Positions 33,171-40,133 of a stretch of 64,000 nucleotides of DNA are shown here, in pieces. A program made the translations under genes and the position numbers. Source of the DNA: Hellea sp965224755 (GTDB lineage Bacteria; Pseudomonadota; Alphaproteobacteria; Caulobacterales; Maricaulaceae). The DNA lies in contig OZ245061.1 of the NCBI GenBank assembly GCA_965224755.1, positions 434,001 through 498,000 of the forward strand. The letters are read 5' to 3'. The number at the start of each line of letters is the position of its first letter. Position 1 is the first letter of the stretch. Under the pieces are notes generated by a model, which was given only the letters and a program-made list of their open reading frames with translations, had not been told where the DNA came from and did not search any database.

Positions 33171-33262
33171 ACCCGCCTTCGCGGGCATGAATGGAGCCGG
33201 GATCCAGAATCGCAAGCATAATAAATAGCCGCTCTGGGTCCCAGCTTTCGCTGGGATGAGCG
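33171..33262. repeat. Palindromic intergenic repeat (CATGAATGG / GCTGGGATGA type)
   Basis: Two small hairpins, CCCGCCTTCGCGGG at about 33172-33185 and CCCAGCTTTCGCTGGG at 33240-33255, flank a CATGAATGGAGCCGGGATCC stretch. It belongs to the family of GC-rich palindromes with ATTCAT/ATGAATGG ends found in several gaps of the window. It fills the gap between the IalB gene and the adaptor remnant, so any promoter for the exporter lies in or beside it. Confidence 0.65.
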
Positions 33263-33275
33263 GATTAGTCTATAC

Positions 33276-33776
33276 CTATTTACAAGCCGCTTTAGTTTTT
33301 TTCAACGCCGCCGTAATGCCGCGCAGAGAAAACTCGTAAGAGACATTCGTCCCGCGGGCGCTGACGGCTTCGACGCGCATTGTTGCTCCGGCCCGCATCT
33401 TCTTGACTAAACCCCGTTCATCAGAGCCGCTCTCGATAAAGGCCTCATTTTCGACGGCGTACATATCATATTTGGCGGCGCCGACTTTGGCTTTGGGCGC
33501 GCGGTTTTTCTTGAGACTATAGCCCGCCAGAAAGCTCGGCTGTTCATTGGCCGCGCCCGAGCGCCAATTTGAGACCATGAAATAAATATCGCCGTGATTA
33601 ACCGATTTCGGGGCTTTCACCGTAGGCAAGGTGATGGCGTAGCAGATTTTATCCCCGCCTTCTTCGCGCGAATAAACCGTCCAGTCGGAAAATGTGCCTT
33701 CTAGTTTAGGCTCGGCGTGGGCAGTCATGGGAAGCGCCATGACGGCGAGCGTTGATATCAGCAATAATTTTTTCAT
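33276..33776 (-). CDS. IalB-family periplasmic protein
   Basis: A 166-residue exported protein with a signal peptide ending MTAHA (about residue 21). The mature part has the pattern of the invasion-associated locus B family (FSDWTVYSREEGGDKICYAI, then two cysteines, ICY and the terminal KAACK). Members are widespread periplasmic proteins in alphaproteobacteria with poorly defined function; the name comes from Bartonella. It lies upstream of the exporter operon on the same strand, but a repeat element separates them. Confidence 0.85.
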   Translation of the reverse strand: MKKLLLISTLAVMALPMTAHAEPKLEGTFSDWTVYSREEGGDKICYAITLPTVKAPKSVNHGDIYFMVSNWRSGAANEQPSFLAGYSLKKNRAPKAKVGAAKYDMYAVENEAFIESGSDERGLVKKMRAGATMRVEAVSARGTNVSYEFSLRGITAALKKTKAACK

Positions 33777-33847
33777 GTCAGCACCAAAATATTTTCAGTT
33801 TTATAGCCGAGAATTATAATTAAGCGGGGGTTAATGGCAGGTGAATA

Positions 33848-34354
33848 TCACCGCGTTCTTTTTGGCTTCACCCAGCCCTCAGGCCCGCCGACTTTAACCG
33901 GGCGGTCAGGATAACCGCCCATCATGATCGTGCGGTCATAAAGGGCGAGGGCGCAAGCGAGGCTGACATTGATGCAAAACTTGGTTGGGATTTTGACCAG
34001 ATGATCACAGCGGGCTTGTATCTCCGGCGAGAGTGAGCCTTTCTCCGGCCCGAGCACATAGACGCAATTGGTAGGGTGGCGGAAACTCGGCAGGTCTATG
34101 GATTCCTTCGTGAGCTCAACCCCGACCATCTGGCAATTTTTGGGCAGAACAAGATCGCCCACACTGTCCCATTCATAAAACGGCATATGGGTCTCGGAGC
34201 GCGATGTATCCGTGCGCCGCACTTCGAGCGCCTTATGTGTGGCCCCGATGGTAAAAGCAAAACTCGCCCCAAAAGCATTGGAGGTGCGCAAAACTGCGCC
34301 CAAATTATGGGATTTGGAAATCCCCTCAACACCAACACCGAAATAGCCGCGCAT
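33848..34354 (-). CDS. SpoU/TrmH-family RNA 2'-O-methyltransferase
   Basis: A 168-residue SAM-dependent SPOUT methyltransferase. Motif 1 is visible as SKSHNLGAVLRTSNAFGA, motif 2 as VYVLGPEKGSLSPE and motif 3 as FCINVSLACALALYDRT, which forms the knotted SAM site. The target (tRNA or rRNA) cannot be told. The ATG at 34354 is preferred to the GTG at 34366, which would run into the upstream gene's 3' end. It lies directly after the frameshifted transporter. Confidence 0.85.
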   Translation of the reverse strand: MRGYFGVGVEGISKSHNLGAVLRTSNAFGASFAFTIGATHKALEVRRTDTSRSETHMPFYEWDSVGDLVLPKNCQMVGVELTKESIDLPSFRHPTNCVYVLGPEKGSLSPEIQARCDHLVKIPTKFCINVSLACALALYDRTIMMGGYPDRPVKVGGPEGWVKPKRTR

Positions 34355-34355
34355 T

Positions 34356-34592
34356 TTAACTTTCACTCACATGGGATTTAAAGTGATGGGGATGAAAACT
34401 GCGCCAAATTGCATAGGCGGCGACAACCGCGCTGATGATAATAATGATCAAAAATGGGGATTTGGGCGGAAATTGTTTTACTGCCATGGCAATCAGAGCA
34501 AATGTTGTAATATTGACAAACAGGTTGAGCAACACGGCTCCGGCGCTCATCAGTCGTGCGCGTTTCTCGGGGTCGGCTCTTCGCTGCGCCAT
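34356..34592 (-). pseudogene. C-terminal fragment of the LplT-like transporter (after frameshift)
   Basis: This 78-codon frame (MAQRRADPEKRARLMSAGAV, then two membrane helices) is the continuation of the MFS transporter that starts at 35683. LplT-type proteins read VVPL.A..Q...  through this point into two last helices, as here. A single missing base near 34598 separates the two frames. An ATG at 34550 overlapping the upstream stop (TGATG) could in principle allow the fragment to be translated as a 64-residue protein. Confidence 0.72.
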
Positions 34593-35683
34593 GGCCTGAG
34601 GGGAACAACGAAAAGCCCATTGAAAACAGACGCGCCGATAACAGTTGCCAAAAACAAGGGCGTATCGGCATTGTCAAAAAACTGCGCCGCTGTGCCCAGC
34701 CCTTCGCCGACATAGATCGGGCTTTGAGCGAAATATAAAATAGAGACAAAAAAAGTTACGCCGGTAATTCCTAGGGCGGATAGGCCCACAGCTTCAGGCC
34801 CCCACAACTTCCACCGGCCTACCAACATGGTTATGAGCGAGCCGCATAAAATTGACAGGGTGGAGGCCACTAAAATGGCGATCAGGACATTGGCGTCATA
34901 ATGCATTTCGCTGGCGATATAATCCGGGAAGGTTGTCACGAAAATTGTTGAGAGGCCGTAAAACCAAGCAATGCCCAACATAGGCCGCAATACGGCGGGG
35001 GCTTCAAAAGCTTTTTTGAGCACATTCCAAGTTGCCGTGACGGGTTCAAAATTTATCTTTAAATTGGGCTTAGGGGCAGGGGCTGCGGGGCAGAACTTAG
35101 AGGCAAACCACCCGATGATTGCTAAGGCAAATAAAAGCACCGCCACAATTTTAGGGCCGCCGGTCTTTAGAACCAGCAAGGTTCCGATGATCTGGCCGAA
35201 GAGAATGAAAACAAAGACAAACCCGTTGAGCAGGGCGTTGCCGGCTATAAGCTCTTTATCGGTCAGCCATTGCGGGAGTACCGCATTTTTAGTGGGAGAG
35301 AAAAATGCCGATTGCGCTCCCATCAGGCCCAAAGCGAGCGCCAGAATTTTCACATTGACAAACCAAAACCCGATACCGGCAATTATCATGATGATGATTT
35401 CGGCGCGCTTGACCCAGCGCAATATCTCTCCCCGGTCTATTTTATCTGCAATCTGTCCGGCAATGGCGCAAATCAAAAGAAACGGCCCCGTGAAAATAAA
35501 GGCGGCGACAGGGACGCGAATGGCAGATGGCAAATCGGAGAGAAAGGCAATGCCGCCAAATGTGATTAAAGCAATGAGAGAGTTTTTTAGCGCATTATCA
35601 TTAAATGTCCCCGTTTGGAGCAAGACAAAAAGCGGCGCGAAGCGTTTCTGTTTGAACAGGTTTCCGGCAATTTTTAAGCTCAT
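34550..35683 (-). CDS. lplT: LplT-like MFS lysophospholipid transporter, N-terminal part (frameshifted)
   Basis: A 377-residue frame that resembles the lysophospholipid flippase LplT (LLQTGTFNDNALKNSLIAL, then GPFLLICAIAGQIADKIDRG and SAFFSPTKNAVLPQWL). It has ten or more membrane helices. The last 16 residues after GLFVVPL are out of frame; the true C-terminus lies in the overlapping frame at 34356-34592, so the full protein would have about 442 residues. It directly follows plsC, with a four-base overlap. The pairing with an acyltransferase mirrors E. coli lplT-aas and suggests lysophospholipid import and re-acylation. The frame break is a mutation or a sequencing error. Confidence 0.78.
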   Translation of the reverse strand: MSLKIAGNLFKQKRFAPLFVLLQTGTFNDNALKNSLIALITFGGIAFLSDLPSAIRVPVAAFIFTGPFLLICAIAGQIADKIDRGEILRWVKRAEIIIMIIAGIGFWFVNVKILALALGLMGAQSAFFSPTKNAVLPQWLTDKELIAGNALLNGFVFVFILFGQIIGTLLVLKTGGPKIVAVLLFALAIIGWFASKFCPAAPAPKPNLKINFEPVTATWNVLKKAFEAPAVLRPMLGIAWFYGLSTIFVTTFPDYIASEMHYDANVLIAILVASTLSILCGSLITMLVGRWKLWGPEAVGLSALGITGVTFFVSILYFAQSPIYVGEGLGTAAQFFDNADTPLFLATVIGASVFNGLFVVPLRPWRSEEPTPRNAHD

Positions 35684-36504
35684 GATGTTTCCCCTTCTTC
35701 GGTGCCTTGTTGTTCGGCTTCTCTTGCCAGTCTTTTGGCGTGGGCGACATCGTTTTCGACCATCTTGCCGATATCGTCTGGGTTGAGATGGCCGAGATCA
35801 TCCATATCCAGTAGTTCTATAGAGCGGGTTTCAATCGCGGTTTCAAGCCGCTCCATGAATTCGTCCTTTCCGAGCCCGGGCATAATCGGCGGCAGGAATT
35901 CGAGATTGGCAGGGCCGGGATGTTTTATCCAGTCATTTTGGTTCCAGCGCTGGCCGAGATTACTCGCCATGGGAACAACCGGGCAATCGAAATCTTTATA
36001 AAGGTGATAGACGCCTTTGCGGTAGCGGTGCTGTGTGCCAATTCTCGACAGATGCCCTTCGGGGTAAATCAAAAGACGCCGTCCCTGTTCGCGGATAACG
36101 GCCGAGGTTTCTGCCATTTTCCGGCGCTGGTCAACGCCGCCGCAATTATTAATCACCACAGCATTCATCTTGGCCAGAATCCGCCCTATAAAAAGAAATT
36201 TCGTAATCGCGTCTCCGGTCACGAAAGACAGATCAAAAAATTGCGAGAAGGCGACAAAGCCGTCGCCATAGCTTTGGTGCTTGGCCGCGATAATCACGGC
36301 GCCCTCTTTGGGCACGTTTTCTTGCCCGGTGACCTGCACGTCAATCCCCGCAATGCGGCGCATGCCCCAGACCATGAGCTTGGTGTAACGGTGCAGGCTT
36401 CCCATCATGATTTTTCGCCCCGGAAGAAACGAGAGCACAACACAGACGAAGGCATAGATAAAGGTGACAAGGCCGAAGAAGATATTAAATAATAAAGACC
36501 GCAT
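35680..36504 (-). CDS. plsC: 1-acyl-sn-glycerol-3-phosphate acyltransferase (PlsC family)
   Basis: A 274-residue membrane-associated acyltransferase. The HX4D catalytic motif is HQSYGD near residue 96 and the substrate-binding motif is YPEGHLSRIG near 155. An N-terminal helix (about 5-28) anchors it. It acylates lysophospholipids or lysophosphatidate. It overlaps the LplT-like gene by four bases and begins two bases after the TetR gene ends, so all three form one operon. Confidence 0.9.
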   Translation of the reverse strand: MRSLLFNIFFGLVTFIYAFVCVVLSFLPGRKIMMGSLHRYTKLMVWGMRRIAGIDVQVTGQENVPKEGAVIIAAKHQSYGDGFVAFSQFFDLSFVTGDAITKFLFIGRILAKMNAVVINNCGGVDQRRKMAETSAVIREQGRRLLIYPEGHLSRIGTQHRYRKGVYHLYKDFDCPVVPMASNLGQRWNQNDWIKHPGPANLEFLPPIMPGLGKDEFMERLETAIETRSIELLDMDDLGHLNPDDIGKMVENDVAHAKRLAREAEQQGTEEGETS

Positions 36505-36506
36505 AT

Positions 36507-37124
36507 CTATCCTTCTCTTTTTGCGTCCAAGCCGAGCACGGCCAACACGCCCTTTTCGAACAAAGCGGCGCGGGCCGCAAGGGGGCCTTTAATCGTGCCC
36601 ATGACTTTGGCTTGGGCGGGCTGCAAGACAACCCCCAGCGCCATAGCGGCCAGAATATCCGCGTTCATTTTGCTAAGTTCGCCGTTTTTCATCGCTTTTT
36701 TGAGAAGCCGGACGGCCGCCCCGTGCGGGCTTTTGGACGGCTTCTCCGACAAAGCGGGAAATTCATGCAGGTGCAAAATGTGATAGCGAAACAATGTCCA
36801 ATCATCATCAGCAATCTCGCAATAATGACGGACGATAAAACGGATTTGATCGGCCAGCCCGTCATTGCGGGCGCCGGCAACCTCAATCATATCGGTCAGG
36901 CGGCTATGAATGGCCCGCATGAGCGAGCGCGCAAGATCGTCCTTATTGCGAAAGTAACGATAGATAAGCCCTTCGGACAACCCGGCTTCGGCGGCAATAG
37001 ATTTGGTCGAAACCCCGTCAATTCCGTGTTCGGAAAACAGCCAGACAGCGGCGCGTTCAATCTTGGCTTTATTGGTGCCGTTAGCCGCAGAAACGCCGCG
37101 AGCAGGATCGTTAAACTGGGCCAT
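36507..37124 (-). CDS. TetR-family regulator of the plsC-lplT operon
   Basis: A 205-residue TetR-type repressor with an N-terminal helix-turn-helix (GVSTKSIAAEAGLSEGLIYR, about residues 40-60) and a helical ligand domain. The ATG at 37124 is preceded by GGAG at good spacing; the frame to 37172 adds an unsupported 16 residues. Two nearly identical 18-bp palindromes lie about 85 and 150 bases upstream, as expected for autoregulation. Because the operon encodes phospholipid acylation and transport, an acyl-CoA or fatty acid effector is plausible. Confidence 0.88.
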   Translation of the reverse strand: MAQFNDPARGVSAANGTNKAKIERAAVWLFSEHGIDGVSTKSIAAEAGLSEGLIYRYFRNKDDLARSLMRAIHSRLTDMIEVAGARNDGLADQIRFIVRHYCEIADDDWTLFRYHILHLHEFPALSEKPSKSPHGAAVRLLKKAMKNGELSKMNADILAAMALGVVLQPAQAKVMGTIKGPLAARAALFEKGVLAVLGLDAKREG

Positions 37125-37208
37125 TCTATGCTCCGTCTTTGCGGCAGGGCCGACGCATATTTGCCAATCCAAGCCTCTCTATCCTGATAGGATAGTATTT
37201 CACATATA

Positions 37209-37226
37209 TGAGTGAGCAATCACTCA
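37209..37226. promoter_or_regulatory. TetR-type operator 1
   Basis: TGAGTGAGCAATCACTCA is an inverted repeat of TGAGTGA with a four-base centre. A second copy lies 46 bases away in inverted orientation. Both are in the divergent promoter region between the TetR gene and the SDR gene. Confidence 0.7.
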
Positions 37227-37272
37227 TTAATCAAGGTGCATATCCCAATAAAGCGAAAGCAGCAAGGAAAAA

Positions 37273-37290
37273 TAAGTGATTGCTCACTCA
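37273..37290. promoter_or_regulatory. TetR-type operator 2
   Basis: On the minus strand this reads TGAGTGAGCAATCACTTA, one base different from operator 1. The inverted pair suggests cooperative binding by the adjacent TetR regulator and possible joint control of the SDR gene on the plus strand. Confidence 0.68.
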
Positions 37291-37403
37291 TTTTATATTT
37301 ATGATGAATAATATATTTCTATATGGGTTTTTATCGCTGCATGTAGATGTTGAGCCTAAAACGTATAAGCGCTTGAGACATATATCATTCCCGTTATAAA
37401 ATG

Positions 37404-37455
37404 CGCAAACTCAAATCGCAAACTCAAATCGCAAACTCAAATCGCAAACTCAAAT
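37404..37455 (+). repeat. Four tandem copies of a 13-bp unit before the SDR gene
   Basis: CGCAAACTCAAAT is repeated exactly four times (37404, 37417, 37430, 37443) and ends nine bases before the GGAG ribosome-binding site of the SDR gene. Exact repeats of this kind can change copy number by slippage and alter leader length or promoter spacing. Confidence 0.85.
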
Positions 37456-37474
37456 CAAAGTCACGGAGACTCCC

Positions 37475-38260
37475 ATGAAACTCTCATCCAATATTAGCTC
37501 CATTGTTACAGGCGGGGCTTCGGGCCTTGGCGAGGCGACGGCGCGCGGTCTTGCGGCCAAGGGCGTCAAGGTCGGGATTTTTGATATGAACGCCGAGCGC
37601 GGCGAGATCGTGGCCAGCGAGATTGGCGGCGCATTTGCGGCGGTCGATGTTTCCGATAATGACAGCGTCGATGCGGGGTTTAAAACCGTCCGCGCTGCTA
37701 ATGGGCAAGAGCGTATCATGGTCAATTGCGCCGGGATTGGCGGGGGTATGAAAACCGCGTCGCGTAAACGCGATACCGGCGAGATCATGGCCCATGACCC
37801 GTCTTATTATATCCGCATTATTAATATCAATCTCATCGGCTCGTTTCTCTGCGCCTCCAAATCCGCCGCCGGGATGATGAGCTTGGACCCGGCCGAGCCG
37901 GACGGAGAGCGCGGGGTGATTATCAATACCGCTTCTGTCGCCGCCCAAGACGGGCAAATCGGGCAAGTGGCTTATAGCGCCTCTAAGGGCGGCATCCTCT
38001 CTATGGCTTTGCCGATGGCGCGCGATCTGGCCCGTGAGGGCATCCGCGTCAACACCATCTTGCCGGGCTTTTACGAAACCCCGATCTATGAACAAATGAA
38101 GCCGGAAGTGAAAGAAAACCTACGCGCCCATCTGCAATTCCCTGTGCGTTTCGGGCAGCCCGGTGAATATTCAGATGTCGTCAATTTCATGTGCGAACAT
38201 GCTTATATCAACGCCGAATATATCCGCACGGATGCCGGGGCCAGAATGCCTCCCAGATAA
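37475..38260 (+). CDS. Short-chain dehydrogenase/reductase (3-hydroxyacyl-CoA dehydrogenase-like)
   Basis: A 261-residue NAD(P)-dependent SDR. The cofactor motif is VTGGASGLGEA (residues 11-21), a conserved Asp follows strand 2 (GIFDMN), NCAGIGGG is present, and the catalytic Tyr and Lys are in YSASK about residue 168. Overall it resembles HSD10-type 3-hydroxyacyl-CoA dehydrogenases, which fits a fatty acid context next to the TetR-plsC operon, but the substrate is not proven. GGAG precedes the ATG. Confidence 0.88.
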   Translation: MKLSSNISSIVTGGASGLGEATARGLAAKGVKVGIFDMNAERGEIVASEIGGAFAAVDVSDNDSVDAGFKTVRAANGQERIMVNCAGIGGGMKTASRKRDTGEIMAHDPSYYIRIININLIGSFLCASKSAAGMMSLDPAEPDGERGVIINTASVAAQDGQIGQVAYSASKGGILSMALPMARDLAREGIRVNTILPGFYETPIYEQMKPEVKENLRAHLQFPVRFGQPGEYSDVVNFMCEHAYINAEYIRTDAGARMPPR

Positions 38261-38289
38261 AAATATTACGCTAAGGGTAACTAAACCAT

Positions 38290-38991
38290 ATGGCCGATAC
38301 ACACCAAGATAATGAGCATCACTTCATCCACCGTACCGGCTGGTTGCGGGCTTTTGTTTTGGGGGCCAATGACGGCATTGTCTCCACGGCTAGCTTAGTT
38401 ATCGGCGTGGCCGCGGCTTCGGCCTCGGCAGGCAATATTCTCATTGCAGGCGTCGCGGCGCTAGTGGCGGGTTCAATGTCTATGGCGGCGGGCGAATATG
38501 TCTCTGTCAGCTCCCAAGCCGATACCGAAAAATCGGATTTGGAGACCGAGCGGCAAGCGCTGATTGATTTCCCCGAACAGGAATTAAAAGAGCTGGCAGG
38601 CATTTATGAGGCCCGCGGCTTGGAGGCAGATTTAGCTCTCGAAGTGGCCGTGCAATTAACCGAGAAAGACGCGCTGAAGGCCCATGCCCGCGACGAGCTT
38701 GGCCTGTCAACGCACGCCCGCCCCCGCCCGATACAGGCGGCCTTGGTCTCGGCGGGCAGCTTTGCGCTAGGCGCGGCGCTCCCGCTTATCGCGGCCATAG
38801 TCTCCCCTTTGGATATATTGACCTGGGTCGTTGCCGCCGTCTCGCTGTTCAGCCTCGCCGCGTTAGGCTTTGTCTCGGCCACAATTGGGGGAGCGCCAAA
38901 AGGCCGGGCTATGACCCGCATATTATTCTGGGGGGCGGCCGCGATGATTGTCACAGGCGCGATTGGTCATGTGTTCGGGACGATTATTTGA
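38290..38991 (+). CDS. VIT1/CCC1-family iron/manganese transporter
   Basis: A 233-residue membrane protein with the VIT signature GANDGIVSTASLVIGVAAAS at the first helix and MSMAAGEYVSVSSQADTE in the second, followed by a cytoplasmic acidic helical segment and three more helices. Family members move Fe2+ or Mn2+ out of the cytoplasm. It is 29 bases downstream of the SDR gene on the same strand, with no clear functional link. Confidence 0.9.
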   Translation: MADTHQDNEHHFIHRTGWLRAFVLGANDGIVSTASLVIGVAAASASAGNILIAGVAALVAGSMSMAAGEYVSVSSQADTEKSDLETERQALIDFPEQELKELAGIYEARGLEADLALEVAVQLTEKDALKAHARDELGLSTHARPRPIQAALVSAGSFALGAALPLIAAIVSPLDILTWVVAAVSLFSLAALGFVSATIGGAPKGRAMTRILFWGAAAMIVTGAIGHVFGTII

Positions 38992-39080
38992 GGCGCGCGT
39001 AGTTGCGGAGCCCGAATAAAACATTTGCAAAATCAATCGATTATTTATGATAATTAAACAGACCCCATAAGAGACGTAAT

Positions 39081-39833
39081 ATGGCAAAGATCCTTATACT
39101 TGTTTCCAATATTGAATTTGACCCGACAGAGGCTTGCGTGCCTTGGAAGGTGTTGACTGATGCGGGGCATAATGTGTGGTTTGCCAGCGAGGATGGCGGC
39201 GCCCCGGCTTGTGATTTAATTACGCTGACGGGCGAAGGGCTGCCCAAACATTTACAAAGCTTAGCTGCGCGGCCCGCAAACCGCGAGATCTATGAGGCGA
39301 TGGCGAAGGATAAGCGGTTTATAAATTCACTGGCTTGGAGGGATGCCGCGCCGGATGATTTTGACGCACTGGTATTGCCGGGCGGTCACGCGCCGGGGGT
39401 AAAGCCTTATCTGGAATCGGAGGATGTGTTTCGTATTTGCCGCAATTTCTTTGAGCGCAAGGCTCCCGTGTCGAGCGTCTGCCACGGTATCTTGGCCTTG
39501 TCGCGGGCAAAAGACGAGGACGGGCGGTCTTTGCTCCATGGCTATAAGGTGACGGGCTTGACTAATTTTTTGGAAAAAACCGCCATCAAAATGACCCGAA
39601 AACATAAGGGCGATCATTATCAAACCTATCCCGAAACGGTTCAAGACGAAGTCTGCCGAGGGCTGAAAAGCAAAGCCGATTTCAAACCCGGCCCCGCAAT
39701 TCCGGCTTTTGGGACGGCCAAAAATCCGAATAAAGGCTTCGTCGTCACAGACGGGCATCTGGTGTCAGGCCGCTGGCCCGGGGATTGTTACAAATTAGCT
39801 CATGCGCTGTTGGCTCAATTGGACGCGGTTTAA
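39081..39833 (+). CDS. DJ-1/PfpI-family protein (Hsp31-like)
   Basis: A 250-residue class I glutamine amidotransferase-like protein. The nucleophile-elbow cysteine is in SVCHGILALSRA (about residue 133). The PGGHAPGV loop and a conserved Glu in the N-terminal third are present. Relatives act as deglycases or chaperones or hydrate methylglyoxal; which of these applies is not clear. It is monocistronic, with AT-rich sequence upstream. Confidence 0.88.
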   Translation: MAKILILVSNIEFDPTEACVPWKVLTDAGHNVWFASEDGGAPACDLITLTGEGLPKHLQSLAARPANREIYEAMAKDKRFINSLAWRDAAPDDFDALVLPGGHAPGVKPYLESEDVFRICRNFFERKAPVSSVCHGILALSRAKDEDGRSLLHGYKVTGLTNFLEKTAIKMTRKHKGDHYQTYPETVQDEVCRGLKSKADFKPGPAIPAFGTAKNPNKGFVVTDGHLVSGRWPGDCYKLAHALLAQLDAV

Positions 39834-39866
39834 ATGCAGGAGAGCGCCGCTGTAAGTCGTGTAGAG

Positions 39867-40060
39867 CGTTCCTGCCTTCGCAGGAATGAACGGAGCGAAA
39901 CGCGGCATTCCGTGTTTGCAGACAGAATGGGATTGTCGGATTTCGCTCCGCTCTATCCGACCTACGGAACGTCAAGTTTTGCAAACCCCCGAACTCCTCA
40001 TCCGGCCCCCGTTCATGCCCGCGAAGGCGGGTACGGCCACCTTCCCCTCATAGGGGAAGG
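39867..40060. repeat. Cluster of palindromic intergenic repeats
   Basis: The 300-base gap between the DJ-1 gene and cobT holds no gene. It contains a CGTTCCTGCCTTCGCAGG palindrome (39867-39893), GTTCATGCCCGCGAAGGCGG (from 40011) and a CCTTCCCCT/AGGGGAAGG hairpin (40040-40060). A long-range inverted pair, GGAGCGAAA and TTTCGCTCC, lies around 39892 and 39942. The first two are members of the same dispersed family seen at 33171, 41969 and 58903. Confidence 0.7.
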
Positions 40061-40133
40061 ACAAGTAACGGGACATCTCATCCCCCGAAACCGACCAGCG
40101 GTTTCGGCACTTTGCCGCAAATAGTCCCTCAGA

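Noticed and set aside
34971..35786. 271-residue plus-strand frame across the LplT-like and plsC genes
   Set aside because: Antisense to two recognised genes and crossing their boundary; no signal, motif or family.
37404..37455. Possible CRISPR array or iteron origin
   Set aside because: Only four 13-bp units with no spacers, no cas genes and no replication initiator nearby; it is a simple tandem repeat.
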